Notes under the pieces: model-generated | What the model was told of the DNA's origin: nothing | The model's input: the letters and a program-made list of their open reading frames with translations, nothing else | Databases searched by the model: none | Made by a program: the position numbers and the translations under genes | Shown here: positions 6,296-13,084 of the stretch, piece after piece | Numbering within the stretch: the first letter of the stretch is position 1 | Layout: every line of letters starts with the position of its first letter | Source: Dokdonella_A sp040005635 | GTDB lineage: Bacteria > Pseudomonadota > Gammaproteobacteria > Xanthomonadales > Rhodanobacteraceae | NCBI GenBank assembly: GCA_040005635.1 | Contig: JBDTYM010000087.1 | Location: forward strand, 1-16,230 | DNA length: 16,230 nt | Direction: 5' to 3'

Positions 6296-7318
6296 GTGGA
6301 ATCGCATTCTGATCGCGCCGATATCGGCACGCTGCAGGCCATTGGCCTCGCGGTGGAGGAAGAGGAGGCCTATCGCGCGTTGTTGCAGCGACATGGCGCG
6401 TCAGCGGCCGACATCGCGGCCGCCTTTGGCTGGCCGTCACGCAAGGTGCAGCGCGTGTTGTCCGCTCTCGAACTGAAGGGACTGGCGACGCGCTCGCCCG
6501 AGCGCGTACCGCGATATCTGCCAGCGCCGGCCGATATCGCGATCGAGGCGCTGATCCTGAAGCGGCAAGGCGAGCTGCAACGCGCACGCCTGACCGCCTC
6601 GCAACTGCACGAGCAATCGCTGCGCGGTGGCGCGGCGCGCAAGAGCGATCAGCGCATCGTCGAACTGATCACCGGCAGCGAGGCGCAGGTGCGCGTCTAC
6701 GAACAGATGCAGCATGCCGCGCGGCACGAATTCCTCGGCATCGAGCGGCCGCCCTACGTGATGGGCGTCGCCAATCGCAATGCGGCGCAGGGGAGGGCGA
6801 TCGCGCGCGGCGTGGTCTACCGCAACATCTGCGACAGCAGCACATTGGAATTGCCGGGCGCGCTCGATCGCCTGCGCGATCACACGGCCGCCGGCGAGAC
6901 GACGCGCGTGTTCTCCGGCGTGCCGCTGAAGCTGGTCGTGGTCGATCGCAATATCGCGCTGATCCCGCTCAGCCTCGAACGCGTCTACGACGCCAGCCTG
7001 CTGGTGCGTTCGTCGACCCTGCTCGACGCGTTGTGCCAGCTGTTCGAGATGATGTGGGTGCGCGCCACGCCGCTGGTATTCACAGGTGCCGATGCGGTCG
7101 TGCAGCCGGAGTCCGCGCCGCGCCGGTCCGCCGACAGCGAACGCCTGCTCACGATGCTGGCGGCAGGTCTCAACGACAAGACCATCGCGCACGAACTCGA
7201 CATCTCGATCCGCACGCTCGACCGGCGCGTGGTCGAACTCCTCAAAGGGCTCGATGCACGCACCCGCTTCCAGGCTGGCTGGCTTGCCGCGTCGCGCTTG
7301 CGCTCCGCTTCCGATTGA
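6296..7318 (+). CDS. Hybrid transcription regulator: TrmB-type winged helix plus LuxR-type HTH
   Basis: Encodes 340 residues. Residues ~12-78 form a TrmB-like winged helix (GLAVEEEEAYRALLQRHGAS, SRKVQRVLSALELKGLATR, YLPAPADIAIEALI). A predicted coiled coil follows (84-105), then an effector part resembling the phospholipase-D-like sensor domain of TrmB-type proteins (~118-258). The end is a LuxR-type HTH (~281-332; LLTMLAAGLNDKTIAHELDISIRTLDRRVVELL). It would therefore have two DNA-binding modules around a ligand or signal domain. It is cytosolic; the ligand is unknown. The start is GTG with AGGAGA 5 bases upstream. The gene lies just upstream of secreted protein A, with strong palindromes in between, so A is the natural candidate target (inference). 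Confidence 0.87.
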   Translation: MESHSDRADIGTLQAIGLAVEEEEAYRALLQRHGASAADIAAAFGWPSRKVQRVLSALELKGLATRSPERVPRYLPAPADIAIEALILKRQGELQRARLTASQLHEQSLRGGAARKSDQRIVELITGSEAQVRVYEQMQHAARHEFLGIERPPYVMGVANRNAAQGRAIARGVVYRNICDSSTLELPGALDRLRDHTAAGETTRVFSGVPLKLVVVDRNIALIPLSLERVYDASLLVRSSTLLDALCQLFEMMWVRATPLVFTGADAVVQPESAPRRSADSERLLTMLAAGLNDKTIAHELDISIRTLDRRVVELLKGLDARTRFQAGWLAASRLRSASD

Positions 7319-7330
7319 GTATCCGGATGG

Positions 7331-7342
7331 ACGTCTAGACGT
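7331..7342. promoter_or_regulatory. Perfect 12-bp palindrome, possible operator
   Basis: ACGTCTAGACGT is fully self-complementary and starts 12 bases after the stop of the hybrid regulator. TTTT follows almost at once, but the stem is too short for a good intrinsic terminator. A protein-binding site is more likely. Confidence 0.4.
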
Positions 7343-7345
7343 TTT

Positions 7346-7375
7346 GGCGGAAATCCGACATGTCGGAATCTCGCC
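7346..7375. promoter_or_regulatory. 30-bp extended palindrome upstream of secreted protein A
   Basis: The core TCCGACATGTCGGA (7354-7367) is a perfect 14-bp palindrome. Symmetric outer arms GGCG (7346-7349) and CGCC (7372-7375) are each separated from the core by 4 unpaired bases, giving two-fold symmetry over 30 bp. Its centre is about 60 bp upstream of the start predicted for the weak promoter at 7386-7415, a normal position for a LuxR-type activator site. Binding by the adjacent hybrid regulator is an inference. Confidence 0.5.
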
Positions 7376-7385
7376 GGGAATTCCG

Positions 7386-7415
7386 TTGACGCATGGCGAT
7401 TGGCGAGCCGACACT
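7386..7415 (+). promoter_or_regulatory. Weak promoter candidate for secreted protein A
   Basis: TTGACG (7386-7391) is a good -35. The best -10, GACACT (7410-7415) at 18-base spacing, matches the consensus poorly, as expected if an activator is needed. A small hairpin AGGGC/GCCCT (7418-7422/7428-7432) follows in the leader. AGGA (7444-7447) is the Shine-Dalgarno for the ATG at 7454. Confidence 0.3.
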
Positions 7416-7453
7416 CCAGGGCTAGTCGCCCTTTGCCAACGCCAGGATTCTCC

Positions 7454-10363
7454 ATGAAGTGCAAGTCGTCGCTGCTGTACACCGCCATCCTGATCGCGTT
7501 GACGCCGGCGGTATCCGCGGCGAGCGCCCATCGCAGTGCGACCATGCGCTCCAGCGTCGCGGCCGCGCGCGGTGCGGCGCACGCGCCGATCAAGGCACCG
7601 GCCGGCGTCGGCGTACTGTACGACCAGAGCGAAGACTTCAGCGGCTTCGGCCTGCGCGTTGGTGAGTTCTCGAGCTCGTACAGCTCCTACGACTCGTACG
7701 GTGCGGACGACTTCGTGATCTCCGACGCTACCGGCTGGACCATCGAGGGCTTCAACTTCACCGCGTTTCCGACGCAGAACGCACCGTTGCCGACGACCGC
7801 GATCATCAACGTCTATCGCAGCAACGTGAACGTGCCGGGCGACACGGCGCTGTGCAGTGCGAGCGGCATTCCGACGACGTACGACCCGGCCAGCATGACG
7901 CTCAGCGTCCCCTTGCCCGAAGCCTGCGTGCTGCCGGCCGGACACTACTGGGTAGGCTTCGCGTTTGGTGAAGACGAGAACAGCTCGGCGACCGGCAACT
8001 GGGGGCAGATCACCTCACTGCACAACTCGCCAGCGGTCTGGCGCGCGCCGCACGAGTCGGACACCGATTGCCACGCCTGGAGCACGTTCAGCGCGTGCGG
8101 CTTCGACGAGCACGGCGAGCAGGACTATGCCTTCCAGGTGCTCGGCGTCGTCGGCGGCGCGAGCGGTGGCGGTGGTGACGGCGAATGCGCGGACGGCCAG
8201 CCGACCTGTCTTGCCCTCACGCTGGCACTCGACGATGGCAATGCGGCGACCTGCGGCAGCGCCAGTTCGCTGCAGGTGACGGTCGGCGATCGCGTGAACT
8301 ATTGCTACACCTTCACCAACGCCTCGGCGCTGACCTTGAACTACCACACGCTGAGCGATGACGTAGCCGGTACATTCTTCAACAATCGGCCGGAGGAAGT
8401 CGCGCCGGGCTTCACCTACCAGTTCAACCGTGTCGTCACGATCCGCGGCGATCAATCGCCGACGGCGACCTGGCAGTCGCGCGACCAGTTGGCAAGCTAT
8501 ACGGCGGACGGCGCCGCGCCCTACGATTTCGTCGACATCACCGCCAATGGCACGCCGCTCGGCCTCGGCGATGACGATTCCGCCGCGGTCACGCTGCCGT
8601 TCTCATTCAATCTGTACGGCACAACCTCGAACCAGCTGTGCATCAACAACAACGGCATCGCGTTTTTCGCACGCGCCGAACCCTGCAGCGGCTACTACCA
8701 GACCTCCGGCATTCCCGCCGGCGGCCTGCCGGCATACGCGATCGCGCCGCTGTGGGAAGACCTCAGCGGCGGCACCGGCGAGGTCTACTACGCCAGCGTC
8801 GGCGATGCGCCGAACCGGCGCTTCGTGGTCGAGTGGTACGACCGCTCGCCGCTCGGCGGCGACGCGACCCAGGGCTTCACCTTCGAAACGATCTTCGACG
8901 AAGCCAGCGGTGCGCTCAGCTACCAGTATCAGAACACCGACGTCGGCGATGCCGGCTACGACGGTGGTGCGGCGGCCACCGTCGGCCTGCAGTACGACGC
9001 GTTCAACGGCACTGAGTTCTCGCAGAACAGCGCCGCGCTGGCGAGCGCGAGTGCGATCGGCTGGACGCTGCAAGCCAGCACCGCGTATACGAGCACGGCG
9101 CACGTGCAGGTGATGGCCACGGCGGCCGTGATCGGCGTCGTTCCCGCTTCGATCGAGGCGAGCGTCGCCGTCGGCGGCGCGGTGACGAATCCCCTCACGA
9201 TCGCCAATACGGGCAACGTCGATCTCGACTGGAATCTCGCGACTGCGCCAGCGGTCACCTCGCTCAGCGGCTATTCGCGCTACACCATGCCGTACGGCGA
9301 CCCGTTCGCCGGGCAGCACACCGGCACCGCGCCACGCGGCAAGCCGCGCACTACCAGCGCGCGCCCGCACATCCCCTTCGGCGGCAGTACCACAATCGCC
9401 TATGCCGAGCGGACCGGCGGCACGGGCGGCGACTACGTGCGCTTCGATCTGTCCAACCCGGCCGCTCCGACAACGATCGCGTCGTTGACGAACGAGGCGT
9501 TGTACGGCGGCGATTTCATCGGCAACGACTTCAGCAAGGAATACGTCATCAACGTGTATTCCAACCAGCTCGAGACGATCGACACCGATACGGGCGCCAT
9601 CACGGTGATCGGTGCGTTGTCGAGCGATTCCGCGTTCACCTGGTCGGGCCTCAAGTGGGATCCGGTCAGCAACACCCTCTACGCGGTGGCGGTGGATGGC
9701 ACCGATTCGCACAGCACGCGTCTGTACACGGTCGATAGCGCGACCGCGGCGCTGACGTACATCGCCGACATTTCCGGCGTCGATACCGGTGGCGGTATCA
9801 CGGTCATCGATATCGCGATCGACCAGGCCGGGCGCATGTACGGCGTGGAAATCGCCGGCGACGATTTCATCGCAATCGACAAGACCAGCGGAGCGGCCGA
9901 AGTGGTCGGCTCGATCGGATTCGATGCGGGGTTCGCCGAGGGACTCGACTTCGACGACTCGACCGGGCTGCTGTACTTCGCCGGCTACGATGTCGGCGCC
10001 GACACCGGCAATCTGTACACGATCAACCTTGCCACCGGTCACGCCGATCTGGTCGCGCCGACCGGCAACGGCGACGAGTTCGACGCGCTCGCCATCGCCG
10101 CCTTCAGCCGCGGCGCCTGCACGACACCGGGCGACGTGCCGTGGCTCGCGTTCGACCAGAGCAGCGGCGCGACCACGCCGGGCAGCAGTTCCAGCGTCAG
10201 CGTCACCCTCGACGCCGCCGGACTCGACGCGGGCGTCTATGCGGCAACGGTCTGCATCGCGAGTAACGATCCGCTGCATCCGTCGACGGCGGTGCCGATC
10301 CATCTGCAGGTGGGTGCGGCCGATGCGATCTTTGCGGATGGCTTCGATACTCCCGCGCCCTGA
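7454..10363 (+). CDS. Secreted multidomain beta-rich protein A with IFADGFD tail
   Basis: Encodes 969 residues of unknown function. A signal peptide (1 to ~24; LLYTAILIALTPAVSAASA) is followed by these regions. ~50-232 is a beta-sandwich-like domain with cysteine pairs. 233-245 is a glycine linker (GGASGGGGDGE). ~250-345 is an Ig-like region (CLALTLALDDG ... CYTFTNAS). ~355-540 is a domain with LPFSFNLYG, LCINNNGIAFF, IAPLWEDL and FVVEWYDRS. ~558-600 is an Ig/ASPM-like segment (ITNTG-type LTIANTGNVDLDWN). ~645-885 is a propeller-like repeat region (VRFDLSNP, LYTVDSATAAL, MYGVEIAGDDFIAIDKTSGAAEV). ~888-955 is a final Ig-like domain. The C-terminus is DAIFADGFDTPAP. Residues ~245 to the end are paralogous to protein B at 13085-15421. 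The ATG at 7454 is chosen over an in-frame ATG at 7400 because AGGA and the signal peptide fit it. The protein is probably released or displayed outside the cell. Confidence 0.88.
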   Translation: MKCKSSLLYTAILIALTPAVSAASAHRSATMRSSVAAARGAAHAPIKAPAGVGVLYDQSEDFSGFGLRVGEFSSSYSSYDSYGADDFVISDATGWTIEGFNFTAFPTQNAPLPTTAIINVYRSNVNVPGDTALCSASGIPTTYDPASMTLSVPLPEACVLPAGHYWVGFAFGEDENSSATGNWGQITSLHNSPAVWRAPHESDTDCHAWSTFSACGFDEHGEQDYAFQVLGVVGGASGGGGDGECADGQPTCLALTLALDDGNAATCGSASSLQVTVGDRVNYCYTFTNASALTLNYHTLSDDVAGTFFNNRPEEVAPGFTYQFNRVVTIRGDQSPTATWQSRDQLASYTADGAAPYDFVDITANGTPLGLGDDDSAAVTLPFSFNLYGTTSNQLCINNNGIAFFARAEPCSGYYQTSGIPAGGLPAYAIAPLWEDLSGGTGEVYYASVGDAPNRRFVVEWYDRSPLGGDATQGFTFETIFDEASGALSYQYQNTDVGDAGYDGGAAATVGLQYDAFNGTEFSQNSAALASASAIGWTLQASTAYTSTAHVQVMATAAVIGVVPASIEASVAVGGAVTNPLTIANTGNVDLDWNLATAPAVTSLSGYSRYTMPYGDPFAGQHTGTAPRGKPRTTSARPHIPFGGSTTIAYAERTGGTGGDYVRFDLSNPAAPTTIASLTNEALYGGDFIGNDFSKEYVINVYSNQLETIDTDTGAITVIGALSSDSAFTWSGLKWDPVSNTLYAVAVDGTDSHSTRLYTVDSATAALTYIADISGVDTGGGITVIDIAIDQAGRMYGVEIAGDDFIAIDKTSGAAEVVGSIGFDAGFAEGLDFDDSTGLLYFAGYDVGADTGNLYTINLATGHADLVAPTGNGDEFDALAIAAFSRGACTTPGDVPWLAFDQSSGATTPGSSSSVSVTLDAAGLDAGVYAATVCIASNDPLHPSTAVPIHLQVGAADAIFADGFDTPAP

Positions 10364-10382
10364 GTCGCGTCGTCGGCACTCG

Positions 10383-10404
10383 CCGCGCATCGTAAGATGC
10401 GCGG
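10383..10404 (+). promoter_or_regulatory. Perfect hairpin abutting the start codon of the membrane regulator
   Basis: CCGCGCATC (10383-10391) and GATGCGCGG (10396-10404) form a perfect 9-bp stem with a GTAA (GNRA-type) loop. The stem ends at the base before the ATG at 10405. There is no Shine-Dalgarno, and TAA in the loop (10393-10395) is in frame with the regulator, which fixes its start. The hairpin could control translation of the regulator or mark the 3' end of the gene A transcript. No T-tract follows. Confidence 0.6.
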
Positions 10405-12756
10405 ATGGACTATCGATTCGGGCCCTGGCGCGTCGCCACCCAGGCCCGCGAACTCTGGCGCGACGGCGACTTGCAGCCGGTCGCGCGCCGCGTGTTCGAA
10501 TGCCTGGCTTATTTGATCGAGCATCGCGAGCGCGCGGTCGGGCGCGACGAGCTCGTCGCCGCGCTGTGGGGCCGCGTCGACGTTGCCGACGTGCTGGTCA
10601 GCCAGCTCGTTGCGCGCGCGCGCAAGGCGATCGGCGACGAGGCGCAGGCGCAGCGTGCGATCCGCACGATTCCCGGCTTCGGTTACCGCTGGGTGATGCC
10701 GTTGGATGCGTCGGCGCCGGTGGACGTGGCAGCCGATCTGCCGGCGGCGGCAGGCACGACGCCGGCAGCGCAGGAACCGCCGCCGGCGCCTGCCGTCGTC
10801 GTCGCCGCAGCGCCACGCATGCAGGCACGCCTGTGGCTGTTCGCGCTTGCGCTCGCGACCTTGGCCCTCGCGGCTGCCGGTACGTGGCATTGGCGTTCGC
10901 TGCATTCGGTGCAACCCCTCGCAGCGACGTCCGCCAATGCCGTCATCGTGCTGCCGTTCGACATCTCCGCCGCACACGACCCCGGCTGGTTGCGGCTCGG
11001 CGCGATGGATCTGATCGGCGAACGTCTGCGCGCTGCGGGGCTGGCGGTGCCACCCAGCGAGAGCGTGCTGGTCGCGTTGCATGCGCAACCGGGCAGGGGC
11101 GATGACGCCGCTGCCAACGCCGCGGCGACGGCACTCGGCGCGCGGCTGATTGTGCGCGGGCGTGCCGAGCAACTGCGCGAGGGCTGGCGCATCGAACTCG
11201 GCGCGACCGATGCGCAGGGCGCGCGCCACACCGTCACTGCCGTGCGTCCGCTGCCGACCGAGGCGGTGCGCCAGGCCGGCGATCTGCTGCTCGCCGCACT
11301 CGGCCACGCCGATGCCGCGGCCAACCAGGCGAACGAAAACGATGCGCTCGACGAACGTCTGCAGCGGGCGCAGGCGGCGATCCTCGCCAACCAATTCGCC
11401 GCCGCGCGCGAGATACTCGATCAAGCCGATCCGGCTGACCAGGACGATCCGCGTCTGCGCTATCGCCTCGCGCAGATCGACTTCCACAGCGGCCGCCTGA
11501 GCGAGGCGGACGCCACGCTGCGCAGCCTGCTCGCCGATCCGAATCTGCTGCCAGGCGGCCTGCGCGCGAACGCGCTCGTCGCCCGCGGCATGCTGGCGAT
11601 GCGCCGTGGCGACTGTGCCGACGCCGAAGCGTTTTATGCGCAAGGCGCCGACCTGCTCGAGGGCGGCGACAAGTCGCTCGAGCAGGGCAATGCGCTGGCC
11701 GGGCGCGGATTGGCGCGCACCTGCCTGCGTCAGTTCGACGCCGCGGCGAACGACCTCGGCCTCGCGCGCACGCGCATGACCAGCGCCGGCGATCGGCTCG
11801 GTCTCGCCCGCGTCGACAACTACCTCGGCCTGCTCGATGCCGATCGCAACCGGCTCGCCGATGCGCTGGTCGACTTCCGCGATGCGGCGGCGACCTACGA
11901 GCGCTTCGGCGCAATCGATGCGTTGCGCGCGGCACTCAGCGGCCAATTGCAGGTGCAGATCGACCTGCTGCAACACGCCGATGCCCTGGCGACCAGCGAA
12001 CGTCTGTGGGCCTTGCGCGAGCGAGTACCGGATGTCGGCCAGCGTCTTGCGCTCGACGCCGACCGCGCGCGGGCGCTGATCGGCGTCGGCCATCTGCAGG
12101 CGGCCGCGCAAGCGCTCGCCGCCGCCGACGCGGATCTTGCTCAGCCCGCGCAGGCGAGCTACGCGCGCGATGTGCATGCCGAACGCGCGCGCCTGGCCGC
12201 GGCGAACGGTGACACGGCATCGACGATCGTCGAGGCGCGCAAGGCGCTCGCCGACTGGCCGCCACTCTCCGACGATGCGCGCCGCGCATCGACCGAACTG
12301 TTGCTGCAACGCGCGCTGTTCGCGACGACATCGACGACGGCTGCGCACGCGCAGGAAAGTACCGATGCGCCAATCGAGTCGCCGACGGCGGGGGTGATGC
12401 GCGCGGAAGCGGCGCAGGCGAGCGGGGACGCCGCGTCGGCCGAGCGTCTGTTCAAGCAATCGCTGGCAACCGCCGAGGCCGAGGGCGTGCCGTCGACGAC
12501 CGCGCTCGTCGCCATCGCCTACGCCGATTGGCTGCTCGCGCGCGATCGTTCGCAGGACGCCGCCGATGTCGGCGGACGCGTTGCGCGCTGGGCCGAACGC
12601 GACTTCGATTGCGCACTGCTGCAGGTCGCCCTCTACCGCGCGCTCGGCCGCGACGACCTGCGCGCCGCCTCGCTGCACCAGGCCGAGGCGCTCGCCGGCG
12701 AACGCGCGATTCCGGCCGCGCTGCGCACGGCGGTCGCTGTCGCACGTATCCGCTAG
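10405..12756 (+). CDS. CadC-like transmembrane regulator: OmpR-type winged helix plus periplasmic TPR-like domain
   Basis: Encodes 783 residues. Residues 1-98 are a complete OmpR/PhoB-type (Trans_reg_C) winged helix (FGPWRV, ARRVFECLAYLIEH, VGRDELVAALWG, VLVSQLVARARKAIGD, RTIPGFGYRWV). A flexible Ala/Pro linker (~100-138) leads to one membrane span (~142-163), so the DNA-binding end is cytoplasmic and residues ~165-783 are periplasmic. The periplasmic part starts with a TolB-like segment (VIVLPFDISAAHDPGWLRLG) and continues as a long alanine-rich helical region with TPR-like pairs. This is the layout of CadC/ToxR-type one-component regulators, which bind DNA while anchored in the membrane. 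No receiver domain is present. The signal is unknown. The gene sits 41 bp after gene A and 328 bp before its paralog B, and 11-bp-spaced repeats lie in the latter gap. The start is fixed by the upstream in-frame stop. Confidence 0.88.
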   Translation: MDYRFGPWRVATQARELWRDGDLQPVARRVFECLAYLIEHRERAVGRDELVAALWGRVDVADVLVSQLVARARKAIGDEAQAQRAIRTIPGFGYRWVMPLDASAPVDVAADLPAAAGTTPAAQEPPPAPAVVVAAAPRMQARLWLFALALATLALAAAGTWHWRSLHSVQPLAATSANAVIVLPFDISAAHDPGWLRLGAMDLIGERLRAAGLAVPPSESVLVALHAQPGRGDDAAANAAATALGARLIVRGRAEQLREGWRIELGATDAQGARHTVTAVRPLPTEAVRQAGDLLLAALGHADAAANQANENDALDERLQRAQAAILANQFAAAREILDQADPADQDDPRLRYRLAQIDFHSGRLSEADATLRSLLADPNLLPGGLRANALVARGMLAMRRGDCADAEAFYAQGADLLEGGDKSLEQGNALAGRGLARTCLRQFDAAANDLGLARTRMTSAGDRLGLARVDNYLGLLDADRNRLADALVDFRDAAATYERFGAIDALRAALSGQLQVQIDLLQHADALATSERLWALRERVPDVGQRLALDADRARALIGVGHLQAAAQALAAADADLAQPAQASYARDVHAERARLAAANGDTASTIVEARKALADWPPLSDDARRASTELLLQRALFATTSTTAAHAQESTDAPIESPTAGVMRAEAAQASGDAASAERLFKQSLATAEAEGVPSTTALVAIAYADWLLARDRSQDAADVGGRVARWAERDFDCALLQVALYRALGRDDLRAASLHQAEALAGERAIPAALRTAVAVARIR

Positions 12757-12797
12757 CCCACGCTTGGGTTATTGCCCGGTCCAGCTGCGTCGCAGCC

Positions 12798-12844
12798 GCG
12801 TGCTCCTGCGCGCGATCGGGGTGCACGCGCAGGCAGGCGCACGC
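12798..12844 (+). terminator. Two-part hairpin after the membrane regulator gene, possible terminator
   Basis: CCTGCGCG (12805-12812) pairs with CGCGCAGG (12826-12833). Outside it GCGTGC (12798-12803) pairs with GCACGC (12839-12844), with bulges of 1 and 5 bases. It lies 42 bp past the stop. There is no T-tract, so Rho-independent termination is doubtful. The high GC could also make such pairing by chance. The rest of 12757-12929 shows no gene. Confidence 0.35.
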
Positions 12845-12929
12845 GATCCTCCGAACGGTCGCGTTCACGGGGTAGCCGACGGCTCGGTGGGGCCGGCAGC
12901 GGCCATCGCAACGACTTTTCTTCCTTTCG

Positions 12930-12962
12930 GCTAGCGATTTGCTATCGAAGTGCTATCGCTCG
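12930..12962 (+). repeat. Three heptamers at 11-bp spacing, set 1 (GCTAKCG)
   Basis: GCTAGCG (12930), GCTATCG (12941) and GCTATCG (12952) recur at exactly 11-bp steps, with 4 variable bases between them. OmpR/PhoB- and SARP-type winged helices bind such tandem direct heptamers one helical turn apart. The gene directly upstream encodes this kind of DNA-binding domain. A regulatory role for gene B is an inference. Confidence 0.6.
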
Positions 12963-13004
12963 CGAATGCATCGCGCAGCCGCTGCGCACACAGTCGGTGG
13001 CGTT

Positions 13005-13037
13005 CGTCATGCATCCGTCATGCATCCGTCATGTCCG
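13005..13037 (+). repeat. Three heptamers at 11-bp spacing, set 2 (CGTCATG)
   Basis: CGTCATG occurs at 13005, 13016 and 13027, again at exact 11-bp steps. The spacer is CATC in the first two units and TCCG in the third. The unit CCGTCATGCAT matches the Pho-box half-site pattern CTGTCATAAAT at 8 of 11 positions. Single partial copies (CGTCATC 13054, CCTCATG 13061) follow. The set ends 47 bp before the gene B start. It could be a regulator site or a slippage-prone tandem repeat. Confidence 0.6.
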
Positions 13038-13084
13038 CAGCCGCGGCGCCGACCGTCATCCCTCATGCCACCGAGATCGACCCG

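Noticed and set aside
7400..7453. Upstream in-frame ATG for gene A
   Set aside because: It would place 18 non-hydrophobic residues before the signal peptide; AGGA 6 bases before 7454 supports the shorter form.
8603..10390. 595-codon minus-strand open frame opposite gene A
   Set aside because: Composition is Arg/Ala/Asp-rich as expected for the antisense of a high-GC gene, and the sense strand has a signal peptide, repeats and a paralog.
10237..12678. 813-codon minus-strand open frame opposite the membrane regulator
   Set aside because: It is the antisense shadow of a gene with a clear winged helix and membrane span; no motif is seen in the antisense product.
12930..13037. CRISPR-like array
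   Set aside because: Units are 7-11 bp with 4-base spacers, far too short for repeats and spacers of a CRISPR array.
12950..13084. Upstream in-frame start for gene B giving 45 more residues
   Set aside because: It would place the signal peptide internally and would make the 11-bp repeats coding without any visible logic.
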